Of a stretch of 64,000 nucleotides of DNA, positions 36,253 through 46,362 are shown in pieces. The translations under genes were made by a program, and so were the position numbers. The notes beneath the pieces were generated by a model. It saw nothing but the letters and a program-made list of their open reading frames with translations, was not told the DNA's origin and ran no database searches. Positions within the stretch are counted from its first letter, which is position 1, and the number at the start of each line of letters is the position of its first letter. The stretch is from an uncultured Maribacter sp. (lineage in GTDB: Bacteria; Bacteroidota; Bacteroidia; Flavobacteriales; Flavobacteriaceae): the NCBI RefSeq assembly GCF_947500405.1, contig NZ_CANMRY010000006.1, forward strand, positions 124,001-188,000, read 5' to 3'.

Positions 36253-36780
36253 ATGAAAAAAATAATTGCTATAGCAATCTTTATTCTATCTTCTAATTAT
36301 ATAGTAGCGCAAGCTTATTCTAATTCTGATAATATTCATGAAATAAAATTCAACATTGGTCAATTCTTAATTACTTCCAGTGCCGAAATTTCATATGAAT
36401 ATTATATAAATGAAGACACTAGTATAGGAGCTACTATGTATTTTGATGGCGATAGTGATGATTATAATGGAAACTTTGGTTTAGGAGCAAATGTTAGAGC
36501 TTATTTTGGCTATAATCCTAAAAGCGGTGTATTTGCAGAAGCTTTTGGTTTATACTATACCGGTGAAGATGAGATAGAAGATACTGCAAGTGTACTTGGT
36601 GTTAGAAACAAAGATTATAGTACTGCAGCGCTAGGTCTAGGAGGTGGTTATAAATGGGCTACCAGAAGCGATAAATTTACCGTTGAACTTAGCGGTGGCT
36701 TAGGAAGAAATATAAATCCGGAAGACTTTCAGAATACATTTATGTTTCGCGCGGGCTTATCTATTGGTTTTAGATTTTAA
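36253..36780 (+). CDS. Small outer-membrane beta-barrel protein
   Basis: 175 residues with signal peptide (IIAIAIFILSSNYIVAQ) and about eight amphipathic strands, ending FRAGLSIGFRF with the C-terminal Phe needed for barrel assembly. It resembles DUF3575/OmpW-size barrels of Bacteroidota (SAEISYEYYINEDTSIGATMYF, GANVRAYFGYNPKSGVFAEAF). Too small and different from PorP/SprF, so it is not an obvious partner for the nearby adhesin. It ends 3 bp before the pseudouridine synthase start, so the two are probably cotranscribed despite unrelated roles. Confidence 0.8.
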   Translation: MKKIIAIAIFILSSNYIVAQAYSNSDNIHEIKFNIGQFLITSSAEISYEYYINEDTSIGATMYFDGDSDDYNGNFGLGANVRAYFGYNPKSGVFAEAFGLYYTGEDEIEDTASVLGVRNKDYSTAALGLGGGYKWATRSDKFTVELSGGLGRNINPEDFQNTFMFRAGLSIGFRF

Positions 36781-36783
36781 CAA

Positions 36784-37656
36784 ATGCAATCTTTACCTAT
36801 TCTAGAATCGCATACGGCTAACATTTTAGACAAGCCTTTACGATTACAGGAATACGGTGTTGGTATTTTTAAAACCATCGTAACAAAATCTGCCTTAAAA
36901 AAAGCCATTAAAAAAAATTGCGTTCTTGTAAACGGAAAAATAGCAACGACTGCAACCTTTATTTATGGCACAGAAATAATAACTTTATTAGAAGACAAAA
37001 ACAACAAAAAACATAAGGAAATTGTTCTTTCTTTAGAGGTGGTTTATGAGGATAATTATTTAGCTATAATTAATAAGCCTCCTGGTATTCTTGTTAGCGG
37101 TAATTCTTTTAAAACTATTGTAAATGCTTTAGAGCAAAACATAACTAAAAGTAATTTACCTGATGCAGTTGCTCCAAAACCTGTTCATAGATTAGATTAC
37201 CCTACTACGGGTTTACTCATAATAGGCAAAACAAGCACTAGTATTATTGCTTTAAATAAGTTGTTTGAAAATAATGAAATAACCAAAACCTATATAGCAG
37301 TTACTATTGGAAAAATGCAAGATTTTGGCACAATTTTAGAACTCATTGACGGCAAAAAAGCTATATCAAAATACCAAGTAATTAAAAGGGTTAGCTCTAA
37401 TAGATTTGCTTCTTTAAACTGGGTAAAATTAACTCCTGAAACTGGAAGAAAACACCAACTTAGAAAACATTTACTTACCATTGGAAATCCTATTTTAGGG
37501 GATCAAACCTATTTCTTAAAAGACCTAAAATTAAAAGGAAAAGGACTTTACTTACACGCTTACTCTTTAGTATTTACACACCCCTTTACTAATGAAAAAT
37601 TAACTTTTTTAAAAGAACCTTCAAAAAAATTTGCTTCCATCTTTGAAAAAAATTAA
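36784..37656 (+). CDS. RluA-family pseudouridine synthase
   Basis: 290-residue RNA-modifying enzyme converting uridine to pseudouridine in rRNA or tRNA. An S4-like RNA-binding segment precedes the catalytic domain (ALKKAIKKNCVLVNGKIATT). Catalytic Asp138 is in VHRLDYPTTGLLI (usual HRLDxxTSG), followed by KTYIAVTIGK and the RKHQLRKHLLTIGNPILGD block. The substrate site cannot be assigned (RluA, RluC, RluD and TruC share these motifs). Unlike most RluD proteins it has a short N-terminus. It ends at a terminator shared with glyS. Confidence 0.9.
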   Translation: MQSLPILESHTANILDKPLRLQEYGVGIFKTIVTKSALKKAIKKNCVLVNGKIATTATFIYGTEIITLLEDKNNKKHKEIVLSLEVVYEDNYLAIINKPPGILVSGNSFKTIVNALEQNITKSNLPDAVAPKPVHRLDYPTTGLLIIGKTSTSIIALNKLFENNEITKTYIAVTIGKMQDFGTILELIDGKKAISKYQVIKRVSSNRFASLNWVKLTPETGRKHQLRKHLLTIGNPILGDQTYFLKDLKLKGKGLYLHAYSLVFTHPFTNEKLTFLKEPSKKFASIFEKN

Positions 37657-37711
37657 TCTTTAAAATAATTTGATGTTTTTTTTGCTATAGCATCTAAAAA
37701 TTTTCTTAAAC

Positions 37712-37753
37712 AAAAAACTCCATCAGCCTTAAAAAAGCTAATGGAGTTTTTTA
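37712..37753. terminator. Bidirectional terminator between pseudouridine synthase gene and glyS
   Basis: AAAAACTCCAT pairs with ATGGAGTTTTT across a partly paired AGC...GCT inner stem, with A and T runs, between convergent genes. Confidence 0.8.
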
Positions 37754-37771
37754 TATAATATAGGTTTAATA

Positions 37772-39316
37772 CTATTTCATTTTTAAAAGCCAAGTTCGCA
37801 TATCTACCGCTTTAGATATTATTGCTTTTAAATCTGCAATAGCAACTCTTTCTTGTGCCATAGAATCTCTATGACGAATAGTTACGGTATTATCTTCTTT
37901 AGTTTGGTGATCTACTGTAATACAAAATGGTGTTCCATTAGCATCTTGTCTTCTATACCTACGACCAACAGCATCTTTCTCATCATACGTTACATTAAAA
38001 TCCCATTTTAAATCTTCTATTATACCATGTGCTATATCTGGCAAACCATCTTTTTTAACCAATGGTAATATTGCTGCCTTAGTTGGTGCTAAAACTGCTG
38101 GAAGTTTTAAAACGGTTCTTGTAGTATTATTTTCTAACTCTTCTTCTTGTAAAGAATTAGAAAAAACTGCTAAAAACATACGATCCAAACCTATAGATGT
38201 TTCTAATACATAAGGAACATAGTTCTTATTTAATTCGGGATCAAAATATTGTAATTTTTTTCCTGAAAATTCTTCATGACTTCCTAAATCAAAATCTGTT
38301 CTAGAATGTATCCCTTCTAATTCTTTAAAACCAAACGGAAATCTAAATTCTATATCTGCTGCTGCATCTGCATAGTGAGCAAGCTTTTCATGATCATGAA
38401 AACGATAATTATCTTCTCCCATTCCTAAAGATAAGTGCCATTTCATTCTATTTTCTTTCCACTTTTCATACCATTCTTTTTGTGTTCCTGGCTGAATAAA
38501 GAATTGCATTTCCATTTGCTCAAACTCACGCATTCTAAAAATAAATTGTCTCGCAACAATTTCATTTCTAAAAGCTTTTCCTGTTTGTGCTATTCCAAAA
38601 GGTATTTTCATACGTCCAGTTTTTTGAACGTTTAAGAAATTTACAAATATACCTTGCGCAGTTTCTGGTCTTAAATATAAATCCATTGCAGTTTCCGCGT
38701 TGGCTCCTAATTTAGTTCCAAACATTAAATTAAACTGCTTAACATCTGTCCAGTTTTTAGAACCAGACATTGGGCAAGCAATGTCTAACTCTTCTATAAG
38801 TTTTTTAACATCTGGCAAATCCTCTTTTTCTAAAGATTGCCCTAGCCTTTTTAAAATACTTGTTACTTGTTCTTGATAATCAACAACTCTTGGGTTTGTA
38901 GCTAAAAATTGTGTTTTATTAAAATTATCTCCAAAGCGTTTTTGAGCTTTCTTAACCTCTTTTTCAATTTTATTTTCAATTTTGGCAACATAGTCTTCTA
39001 CCAAAACATCTGCTCTATATCTTTTCTTAGAATCTTTGTTATCTATTAAAGGGTCATTAAAAGCATCTACATGGCCAGAAGCTTTCCAAGTAGTGGGGTG
39101 CATAAATATTGCAGCATCTAATCCTACAATATTATCATTTAACTGTACCATGGCTTTCCACCAGTACTCTCTAATATTCTTTTTAAGTTCTACACCGTTC
39201 TGCCCATAATCATATACAGCGCTTAAACCATCATATATTTCGCTAGATTGAAATACATACCCATACTCCTTTGCATGGGAAATTACTTTTTTAAAAATGT
39301 CTTCTTGTTTTGCCAT
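37772..39316 (-). CDS. glyS: Glycyl-tRNA synthetase (homodimeric class II)
   Basis: 514 residues; charges tRNA-Gly. It is the single-chain alpha2 type found in Bacteroidota and eukaryotes, with no separate alpha and beta subunits. N-terminal VISHAKEYGYVFQSSEIYDGLSAVYDYGQNGVEL (in blocks), class II motif 2 around FRNEIVARQFIFRMREFEQMEMQ, motif 3 SIGLDRMFLAVF, and a C-terminal anticodon-binding domain (VGRRYRRQDANGTPFCITVDH, TVTIRHRDSM). A TATTTTTG box ends four bases before the ATG, as for bioF, suggesting a near-leaderless transcript. Confidence 0.97.
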   Translation of the reverse strand: MAKQEDIFKKVISHAKEYGYVFQSSEIYDGLSAVYDYGQNGVELKKNIREYWWKAMVQLNDNIVGLDAAIFMHPTTWKASGHVDAFNDPLIDNKDSKKRYRADVLVEDYVAKIENKIEKEVKKAQKRFGDNFNKTQFLATNPRVVDYQEQVTSILKRLGQSLEKEDLPDVKKLIEELDIACPMSGSKNWTDVKQFNLMFGTKLGANAETAMDLYLRPETAQGIFVNFLNVQKTGRMKIPFGIAQTGKAFRNEIVARQFIFRMREFEQMEMQFFIQPGTQKEWYEKWKENRMKWHLSLGMGEDNYRFHDHEKLAHYADAAADIEFRFPFGFKELEGIHSRTDFDLGSHEEFSGKKLQYFDPELNKNYVPYVLETSIGLDRMFLAVFSNSLQEEELENNTTRTVLKLPAVLAPTKAAILPLVKKDGLPDIAHGIIEDLKWDFNVTYDEKDAVGRRYRRQDANGTPFCITVDHQTKEDNTVTIRHRDSMAQERVAIADLKAIISKAVDMRTWLLKMK

Positions 39317-39320
39317 TTGG

Positions 39321-39328
39321 CAAAAATA
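39321..39328 (-). promoter_or_regulatory. Putative -7 box abutting the glyS start
   Basis: The minus strand reads TATTTTTG, then CCAA, then ATG. The spacing is identical to that at bioF. Confidence 0.4.
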
Positions 39329-39350
39329 GAATATTAGACTAAAAAATATA

Positions 39351-40247
39351 TTATTTTAATTGAAATTCTGATGAGGAAAGTAAACGTTCATCTTCAAATA
39401 CATTAATTGTATACGTCCCTGGAGTTAAAGAACCTTCTGGAATGGTAATAAAATCACAAACATTTGTTTCTTCACCATTAAAAACAAGCTCTACTCGCTT
39501 ACTATATACATTACCATTTACGTTTATAGTATTGGCATTGTCTTCTATAACTTGTTTATTAGGACTTAAAAATTGTAAATAAAGTATTTTTTCTTGATTG
39601 GCATCTTCTGGATTTGCCATAATGGTAACACAACCTCTAAGTTTTTCTATGATAGAAGCTTTGTTTGTCTTAATAGGTTTACCACTACGTAACCTAAAAC
39701 CACTACCCTCAGAGTTTTGTAACCTTAAATAACTTTTAGTTTTAAGCTCGTCATTTAATTCTAATATTTTTTTGCGTTGTAAAGCTTCTGCTTCTGCTAA
39801 AGAGCTACTTTTTCCTCTTAAGATTTCTATTTGCCTTCTTGATTCTTCATACTTTTCTCCTAGTAACATATTATTATACTTAAGAAAATTATTTTTTAAT
39901 TTAAGGCTATCATTCTTAGCTTCTAAACGTCTAAGTTCTGTTTTAAATTCTCTTAATTTTTCTATTGTAAAATTTAACCTACCAACAGAATCTATGAGCT
40001 GTTGCACTTTATATTTAGAATCTTGTAATTCTATATCATTAACTTCATTAAGAGCAGAAAGCCTATCTACATCTGCTTTCATTATAGTTAAATCTTTTAT
40101 TAATAGGTCTTTTTCTTGCTCTAAATAACTAATTTCTGTTTTAGATTGGGCATAACTATAGTAAAAGGCAATAAGAATTGCTATTACAACTGCTGCCATA
40201 GCTGCAAGTAAAACTTTATAATTAATTTTATTATCTTGACTGTCCAT
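39351..40247 (-). CDS. Membrane-anchored coiled-coil protein
   Basis: 298 residues, function unknown. One N-terminal transmembrane helix (residues about 11-33, VLLAAMAAVVIAILIAFYYSYA), then a long coiled coil (about 38-175) with heptad Leu/Ile and Glu/Lys/Arg pattern, then a compact beta-rich C-terminal domain of about 110 residues (GCVTIMANPEDANQEKILYLQF, ...NVCDFITIPEGSLTPGTYTINVF). The C-terminal part most likely faces the periplasm, with the coiled coil acting as spacer or oligomeriser. It is divergent from the ComF gene and may be cotranscribed with glyS downstream (34-bp gap). Confidence 0.8.
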   Translation of the reverse strand: MDSQDNKINYKVLLAAMAAVVIAILIAFYYSYAQSKTEISYLEQEKDLLIKDLTIMKADVDRLSALNEVNDIELQDSKYKVQQLIDSVGRLNFTIEKLREFKTELRRLEAKNDSLKLKNNFLKYNNMLLGEKYEESRRQIEILRGKSSSLAEAEALQRKKILELNDELKTKSYLRLQNSEGSGFRLRSGKPIKTNKASIIEKLRGCVTIMANPEDANQEKILYLQFLSPNKQVIEDNANTINVNGNVYSKRVELVFNGEETNVCDFITIPEGSLTPGTYTINVFEDERLLSSSEFQLK

Positions 40248-40289
40248 CAGAACAAAGCGGTCTTTAAGTAGGTTAATAAAAATTAAGAT

Positions 40290-40994
40290 TTGTTATATTC
40301 CAAGTTACCAAATATACTAAATGATATAAATACCCTCCTATTGCCCATAGTGTGTTTTGGTTGTAATGCACGATTAAATAGAGGAGAGAAGCATTTGTGT
40401 ACCATTTGTCGAAACCAAATACCACTCACCGAGTTTACTTTTAACGAAGAAAATGCCATTGACCGTATTTTTTATGGCATAATTAATGTAAAAAAAGCTA
40501 GTTCTTTCCTACTTTTTACTGAAATAGGTATTGTTAAGAACCTAATTCATAATTTAAAATATAAAAACCAAAAACAAATAGGTTCTTTTATTGGTGATTG
40601 GTACGGTCAAATTCTAGTAGAAAACAACTACTTAAAAGATATAGATTATATTATTCCTGTTCCTTTACATCCTAAGAAAAAAAGAAAACGAGGTTATAAC
40701 CAAGTTTCTTTATTTGGCGAAAATTTAGCAAAGCATTTAAACACTACTTTTCTTGAAGGTGTTCTTATAAAAACAGCAAATACCAAAACGCAAACAAAAA
40801 AAGGAAGAATTAACAGGTGGCAAAGCCCTAAAAAACTATATGAGTTAACAGATACGTCTATACTAGAAAATAAAAATGTATTATTAATTGATGATGTAAT
40901 AACAACAGGGGCTACCATGGAAATTTGTGCAAAAGCTTTGCAAAAAACGCGAAATATTACAATATACGTCTGTAGTATGGCAGTAGTACTCTAA
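40290..40994 (+). CDS. ComF-family phosphoribosyltransferase-like protein
   Basis: 234-residue cytoplasmic protein of the ComF/GntX family, linked in some bacteria to DNA uptake during competence. A four-Cys zinc finger lies at Cys22, Cys25, Cys37 and Cys40 (VCFGCNARLNRGEKHLCTIC). The PRTase domain shows VPLHPKKKRKRGYNQ and the PRPP loop NVLLIDDVITTGAT near residues 196-209. The start codon is TTG at 40290-40292; no upstream ATG fits. It is followed 50 bp later by the Ig-like lipoprotein gene on the same strand. Confidence 0.88.
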   Translation: MLYSKLPNILNDINTLLLPIVCFGCNARLNRGEKHLCTICRNQIPLTEFTFNEENAIDRIFYGIINVKKASSFLLFTEIGIVKNLIHNLKYKNQKQIGSFIGDWYGQILVENNYLKDIDYIIPVPLHPKKKRKRGYNQVSLFGENLAKHLNTTFLEGVLIKTANTKTQTKKGRINRWQSPKKLYELTDTSILENKNVLLIDDVITTGATMEICAKALQKTRNITIYVCSMAVVL

Positions 40995-41044
40995 TTTCTA
41001 AATTCATTAAATATGTTGTTTCTTTGTTACTAACAATTTTAGGA

Positions 41045-42661
41045 ATGTTACAACGAATTTTAACCTGCTTTTTCTTTAGTATAATAATTGCTGCTTTTTA
41101 TCAATGTGCAAGAAGGGGTAACCCTACAGGAGGGCCTAAAGATTTAGACCCGCCAGTACTTATAAAAGCGGAACCAGAAAATATGTCTGTCAATTTTAAG
41201 AATACTAAAATTCGTTTATATTTTGATGAGTATATAAAGCTTAAAGACGTACAAGAGCAATTAATTGTTTCGCCTCCTTTAAAATATACGCCGCTTTTAT
41301 CTCCACAAGGTAGTGCAAGTAAGTATGTAGAAATTAAGATAAAAGATACTTTAAAAGAAAATACTACCTATACTTTTAATTTTGGTGAAAGTATTGTGGA
41401 CAATAATGAAGGTAACCCAAATAGATTTTTAACTTATGTTTTTTCTACAGGTTCTTATATAGACTCTTTGGAAATAACAGGTGTTATTAAAGATGCATTT
41501 AATAAAGATTCTGAAGAGTTTGTTAGTGTTATGCTATACGAAATAGATAGTACTTATAACGATTCTACTATTTTTAAAAGACCTCCTAATTATATAACGA
41601 ATACTTTAGATAGTACTATTATTTTTAATCTTAAAAATCTTAAAAAAGGAAAATATGCTCTATTTGCCTTAAAAGATGAGGCTAAGAACAATATGTTTGA
41701 CCAAAACGCAGACAAAATAGGTTTTATTAAAGATACTGTTACTGTACCTACAGATTCTATTTTCTTATTAAACTTATTTAAGGAAGTTCCCAATTTTTCT
41801 ATGTCTTTGCCATCTTTAACTGCAAAAAATAAAATAACCTTTGGTTATTATGGAGACGGTAATGATATAGAGATTAATGCTATCTCTAAAATACCAGATT
41901 CTGTAATTTCTACCTATAAAAAAGAGTACAAAAAAGACAGTATTAATTTTTGGTTTACTCCTTTTACAATGGATTCTCTTCTTTTCTTAGCAAAAAACAA
42001 TACATTTAAAACTATAGACACTTTCAAAATAAAGAATAGAAAACTACAGCTAGACTCTCTTAAACTTAGTGCTAATTATTCTGGCAGTATAGATTTTAAT
42101 CAAATTTTTGAAATAGCATCCAACACCCCAATAATTAAAACAGATACTTCTAAAATTAAAATAATAAATAAAGATTCTTTAGATATAACACATAATATTA
42201 CTACAGACACTTTAAAGAATAGTGTTGTTTTTAGTTTTGATAAAGAACCTAATGAAAGTTACCAAATAGATTTATTACCTGGTGCAATTACAGATTTTTT
42301 TAACACCTCTAATGATACTTTGTCTTATAACTTACAAACTAAAAGTTATGCAGACTATGGTAATTTAAGGCTAACACTTGTAGGAAACAATCTAACTTTC
42401 CCCATTATTATTCAACTTACTGATGAGAAAGGTGAAGTACAAAGAGAAATTTATGCTACAGAAAATAAGGTGTTTGAATTTAACAACCTTAATCCAAGTA
42501 AATATTTAGCCCGTGTTCTTTTTGATACTAATGCAAATAAAAAATGGGACACTGGTAATTATTTAAAACAAATACAACCAGAAAGGGTTAGCTACTATCC
42601 TGTAGCTATTGAGGTTCGTGCGAATTGGGAATTGGATCAAACCTTTACTATACTAGATTAA
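41045..42661 (+). CDS. Ig-like-domain lipoprotein
   Basis: About 538 residues. The signal segment ILTCFFFSIIIAAFYQC ends in a candidate lipobox Cys, then ARRGNPTGGPKDLDPP, a start typical of a flavobacterial Ig-like (Big_5) lipoprotein family. The first domain (about 25-135) has the Big_5 look: SVNFKNTKIRLYFDEYIKL, LKENTTYTFNFGESIVDNNEGN. Repeated beta-sandwich segments follow, and the end is LARVLFDTNANKKWDTGN, a starch-binding-like motif. I chose the ATG at 41045 rather than the TTG 21 nt upstream. Its 3' end overlaps the convergent nitrilase gene by 14 bp. Function unknown. Confidence 0.8.
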   Translation: MLQRILTCFFFSIIIAAFYQCARRGNPTGGPKDLDPPVLIKAEPENMSVNFKNTKIRLYFDEYIKLKDVQEQLIVSPPLKYTPLLSPQGSASKYVEIKIKDTLKENTTYTFNFGESIVDNNEGNPNRFLTYVFSTGSYIDSLEITGVIKDAFNKDSEEFVSVMLYEIDSTYNDSTIFKRPPNYITNTLDSTIIFNLKNLKKGKYALFALKDEAKNNMFDQNADKIGFIKDTVTVPTDSIFLLNLFKEVPNFSMSLPSLTAKNKITFGYYGDGNDIEINAISKIPDSVISTYKKEYKKDSINFWFTPFTMDSLLFLAKNNTFKTIDTFKIKNRKLQLDSLKLSANYSGSIDFNQIFEIASNTPIIKTDTSKIKIINKDSLDITHNITTDTLKNSVVFSFDKEPNESYQIDLLPGAITDFFNTSNDTLSYNLQTKSYADYGNLRLTLVGNNLTFPIIIQLTDEKGEVQREIYATENKVFEFNNLNPSKYLARVLFDTNANKKWDTGNYLKQIQPERVSYYPVAIEVRANWELDQTFTILD

Positions 42662-43424
42662 ACAAATCTTTGTCTTCTAAGAACTTAAGTTTATTTCTTG
42701 TAGTATTTATATGTTCTTTTGTAATTGTAGTATATATAACTTCTTCTTTATCTGTAAAGGATAGTAATTTTCCTAAGCTATCATAAGCAGAAGAATGTCC
42801 TGGATACTCAAAACCTAAAGCATCTATCCCAACACGGTTAACACCAATACAATATGCCATATTTTCTATAGCTCTTGCTCTTAACAAACTATCCCAAGCT
42901 AATACTCTTTTTTTAGGCCAATTGGCTACATAAATTAATACATCGTAATTACTTGTATTTCTAGACCAAACAGGAAATCGAAGATCATAACAAATTAACG
43001 GGCAAATTTTAAATCCCTTATAAGTAACAATTAGTTTTTTATCTCCTGCTGTATAGACTTTATCTTCTCCTGCCAAAGTAAACGTATGTTTTTTATTATA
43101 AAAGCTAATTTTACCACTAGGTTCTACAAAATATAACCTATTGTAATTTTTAGTTTCTTCTTTATAAACTATACTACCAACTATAGCTGCATTTTTTTCT
43201 TTAGAAATAGTTTTCATCCACTCTAAGGTTTCTAAAGCAGCATTGTAATCTATATTTTTAGGAGACATTGTAAAACCAGTAGTAAACATTTCTGGTAAAA
43301 TAATTATATCTATAGAAGGCTTTATTTCCTTAATCTTTTCTGTTATTATTTTCCTATTTTCTTTAGGGTTTTCCCAGATTAAATGGGTTTGTACAAGTGC
43401 TATTTCTAAGCATTCCTTTTTCAT
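42648..43424 (-). CDS. Carbon-nitrogen hydrolase (omega-amidase/YafV type)
   Basis: 258-residue nitrilase-superfamily amidase. The catalytic triad is visible: Glu45 in IILPEMFTTGF, Lys111 in FYNKKHTF and Cys145 in PLICYDLRFPVW. RVGIDALGFEYPGHSSAYDSLG matches omega-amidases that hydrolyse alpha-ketoglutaramate or alpha-ketosuccinamate, a metabolite-repair role; this specificity is inferred from family resemblance. The gene is 11 bp after the ankyrin gene on the same strand, so it may be in the same transcript. The 3' end overlaps the Ig-like lipoprotein gene by 14 bp. Confidence 0.92.
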   Translation of the reverse strand: MKKECLEIALVQTHLIWENPKENRKIITEKIKEIKPSIDIIILPEMFTTGFTMSPKNIDYNAALETLEWMKTISKEKNAAIVGSIVYKEETKNYNRLYFVEPSGKISFYNKKHTFTLAGEDKVYTAGDKKLIVTYKGFKICPLICYDLRFPVWSRNTSNYDVLIYVANWPKKRVLAWDSLLRARAIENMAYCIGVNRVGIDALGFEYPGHSSAYDSLGKLLSFTDKEEVIYTTITKEHINTTRNKLKFLEDKDLFNLV

Positions 43425-43435
43425 TTACTATTTTT

Positions 43436-43906
43436 TTACTCTAGTAAAGTTAAAAAAGACTTTGGTAATTCTTGCATTTTTGCATGGTCTAATGCCGTGT
43501 TTCCTCTAGCGTCTTTAACGTCTTTTTTAGCACCATATTCTATAAGAAGTTTTGCAATTTCTTCTCTATTAAATGTTGCTGCATAAATTAGACTACTAGC
43601 ACCCATAGAATTACGCTCATTTACATTTGCTCCTTTTTCTATTAACGTTTTAGCTATTGGTAAAAAACCTTTAAAACACACACCCATTAATGGGGTATTC
43701 CCTGAAGAATCTTTTTGATCTATTTTTGCTCCTTTCTCTAATAAAAGAGATACTATATTTTCCTGATTATAGTATGTTGCTAAGATTAAAGGAGTAGAAC
43801 CTCTCTGGTCTTTTGCATTTATTAAATCGGGATTTTTTGTAAGTGCTTCTTCTACCAACAAGGAGTTTCCATTTCGGATTTCATTAAAAAAACTTTCATT
43901 ATTCAT
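43436..43906 (-). CDS. Ankyrin-repeat protein
   Basis: 156 residues made almost wholly of ankyrin repeats: about four units with the TPLILATYYNQENIVSLLLEKGA pattern (here DQRGSTPLILATYYNQ, DSSGNTPLMGVCFKG, NSMGASSLIYAATFN, DARGNTALDHAKMQE). No signal peptide, so cytoplasmic. It lies 92 bp downstream of katG in the same direction, separated by a terminator. Pairing of a catalase with an ankyrin gene is known elsewhere (katB-ankB in Pseudomonas), where the ankyrin protein supports catalase function. Whether that applies here is inference. Confidence 0.88.
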   Translation of the reverse strand: MNNESFFNEIRNGNSLLVEEALTKNPDLINAKDQRGSTPLILATYYNQENIVSLLLEKGAKIDQKDSSGNTPLMGVCFKGFLPIAKTLIEKGANVNERNSMGASSLIYAATFNREEIAKLLIEYGAKKDVKDARGNTALDHAKMQELPKSFLTLLE

Positions 43907-43923
43907 ACTAATAAATGTATAAA

Positions 43924-43962
43924 AAACTGCTATATCTTTCTTAAGAATATAGCAGTTATTAA
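43924..43962 (-). terminator. Intrinsic terminator between katG and the ankyrin gene
   Basis: 11-bp stem (43925-43935 with 43947-43957) followed on the minus strand by six T. It lies 40 bp past the katG stop, so any katG-ankyrin cotranscription depends on read-through. Confidence 0.75.
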
Positions 43963-43998
43963 ATTATAATTTTCTTTTCTAATATAGAATTTCTTAAT

Positions 43999-46206
<2,208 letters not shown>

Positions 46207-46362
46207 TTAAATTTTTAAATTATTACTGTTTTTATTTTTTTAAGATATTTAAAATTACAAAATAAAGCAACCCAACTATAGCTAATTAATATTAATATAC
46301 TATTAATAAATAATTTTTATCTATAGTGGTAATTTCCTTACATATAATGGTTAAATTGCATA

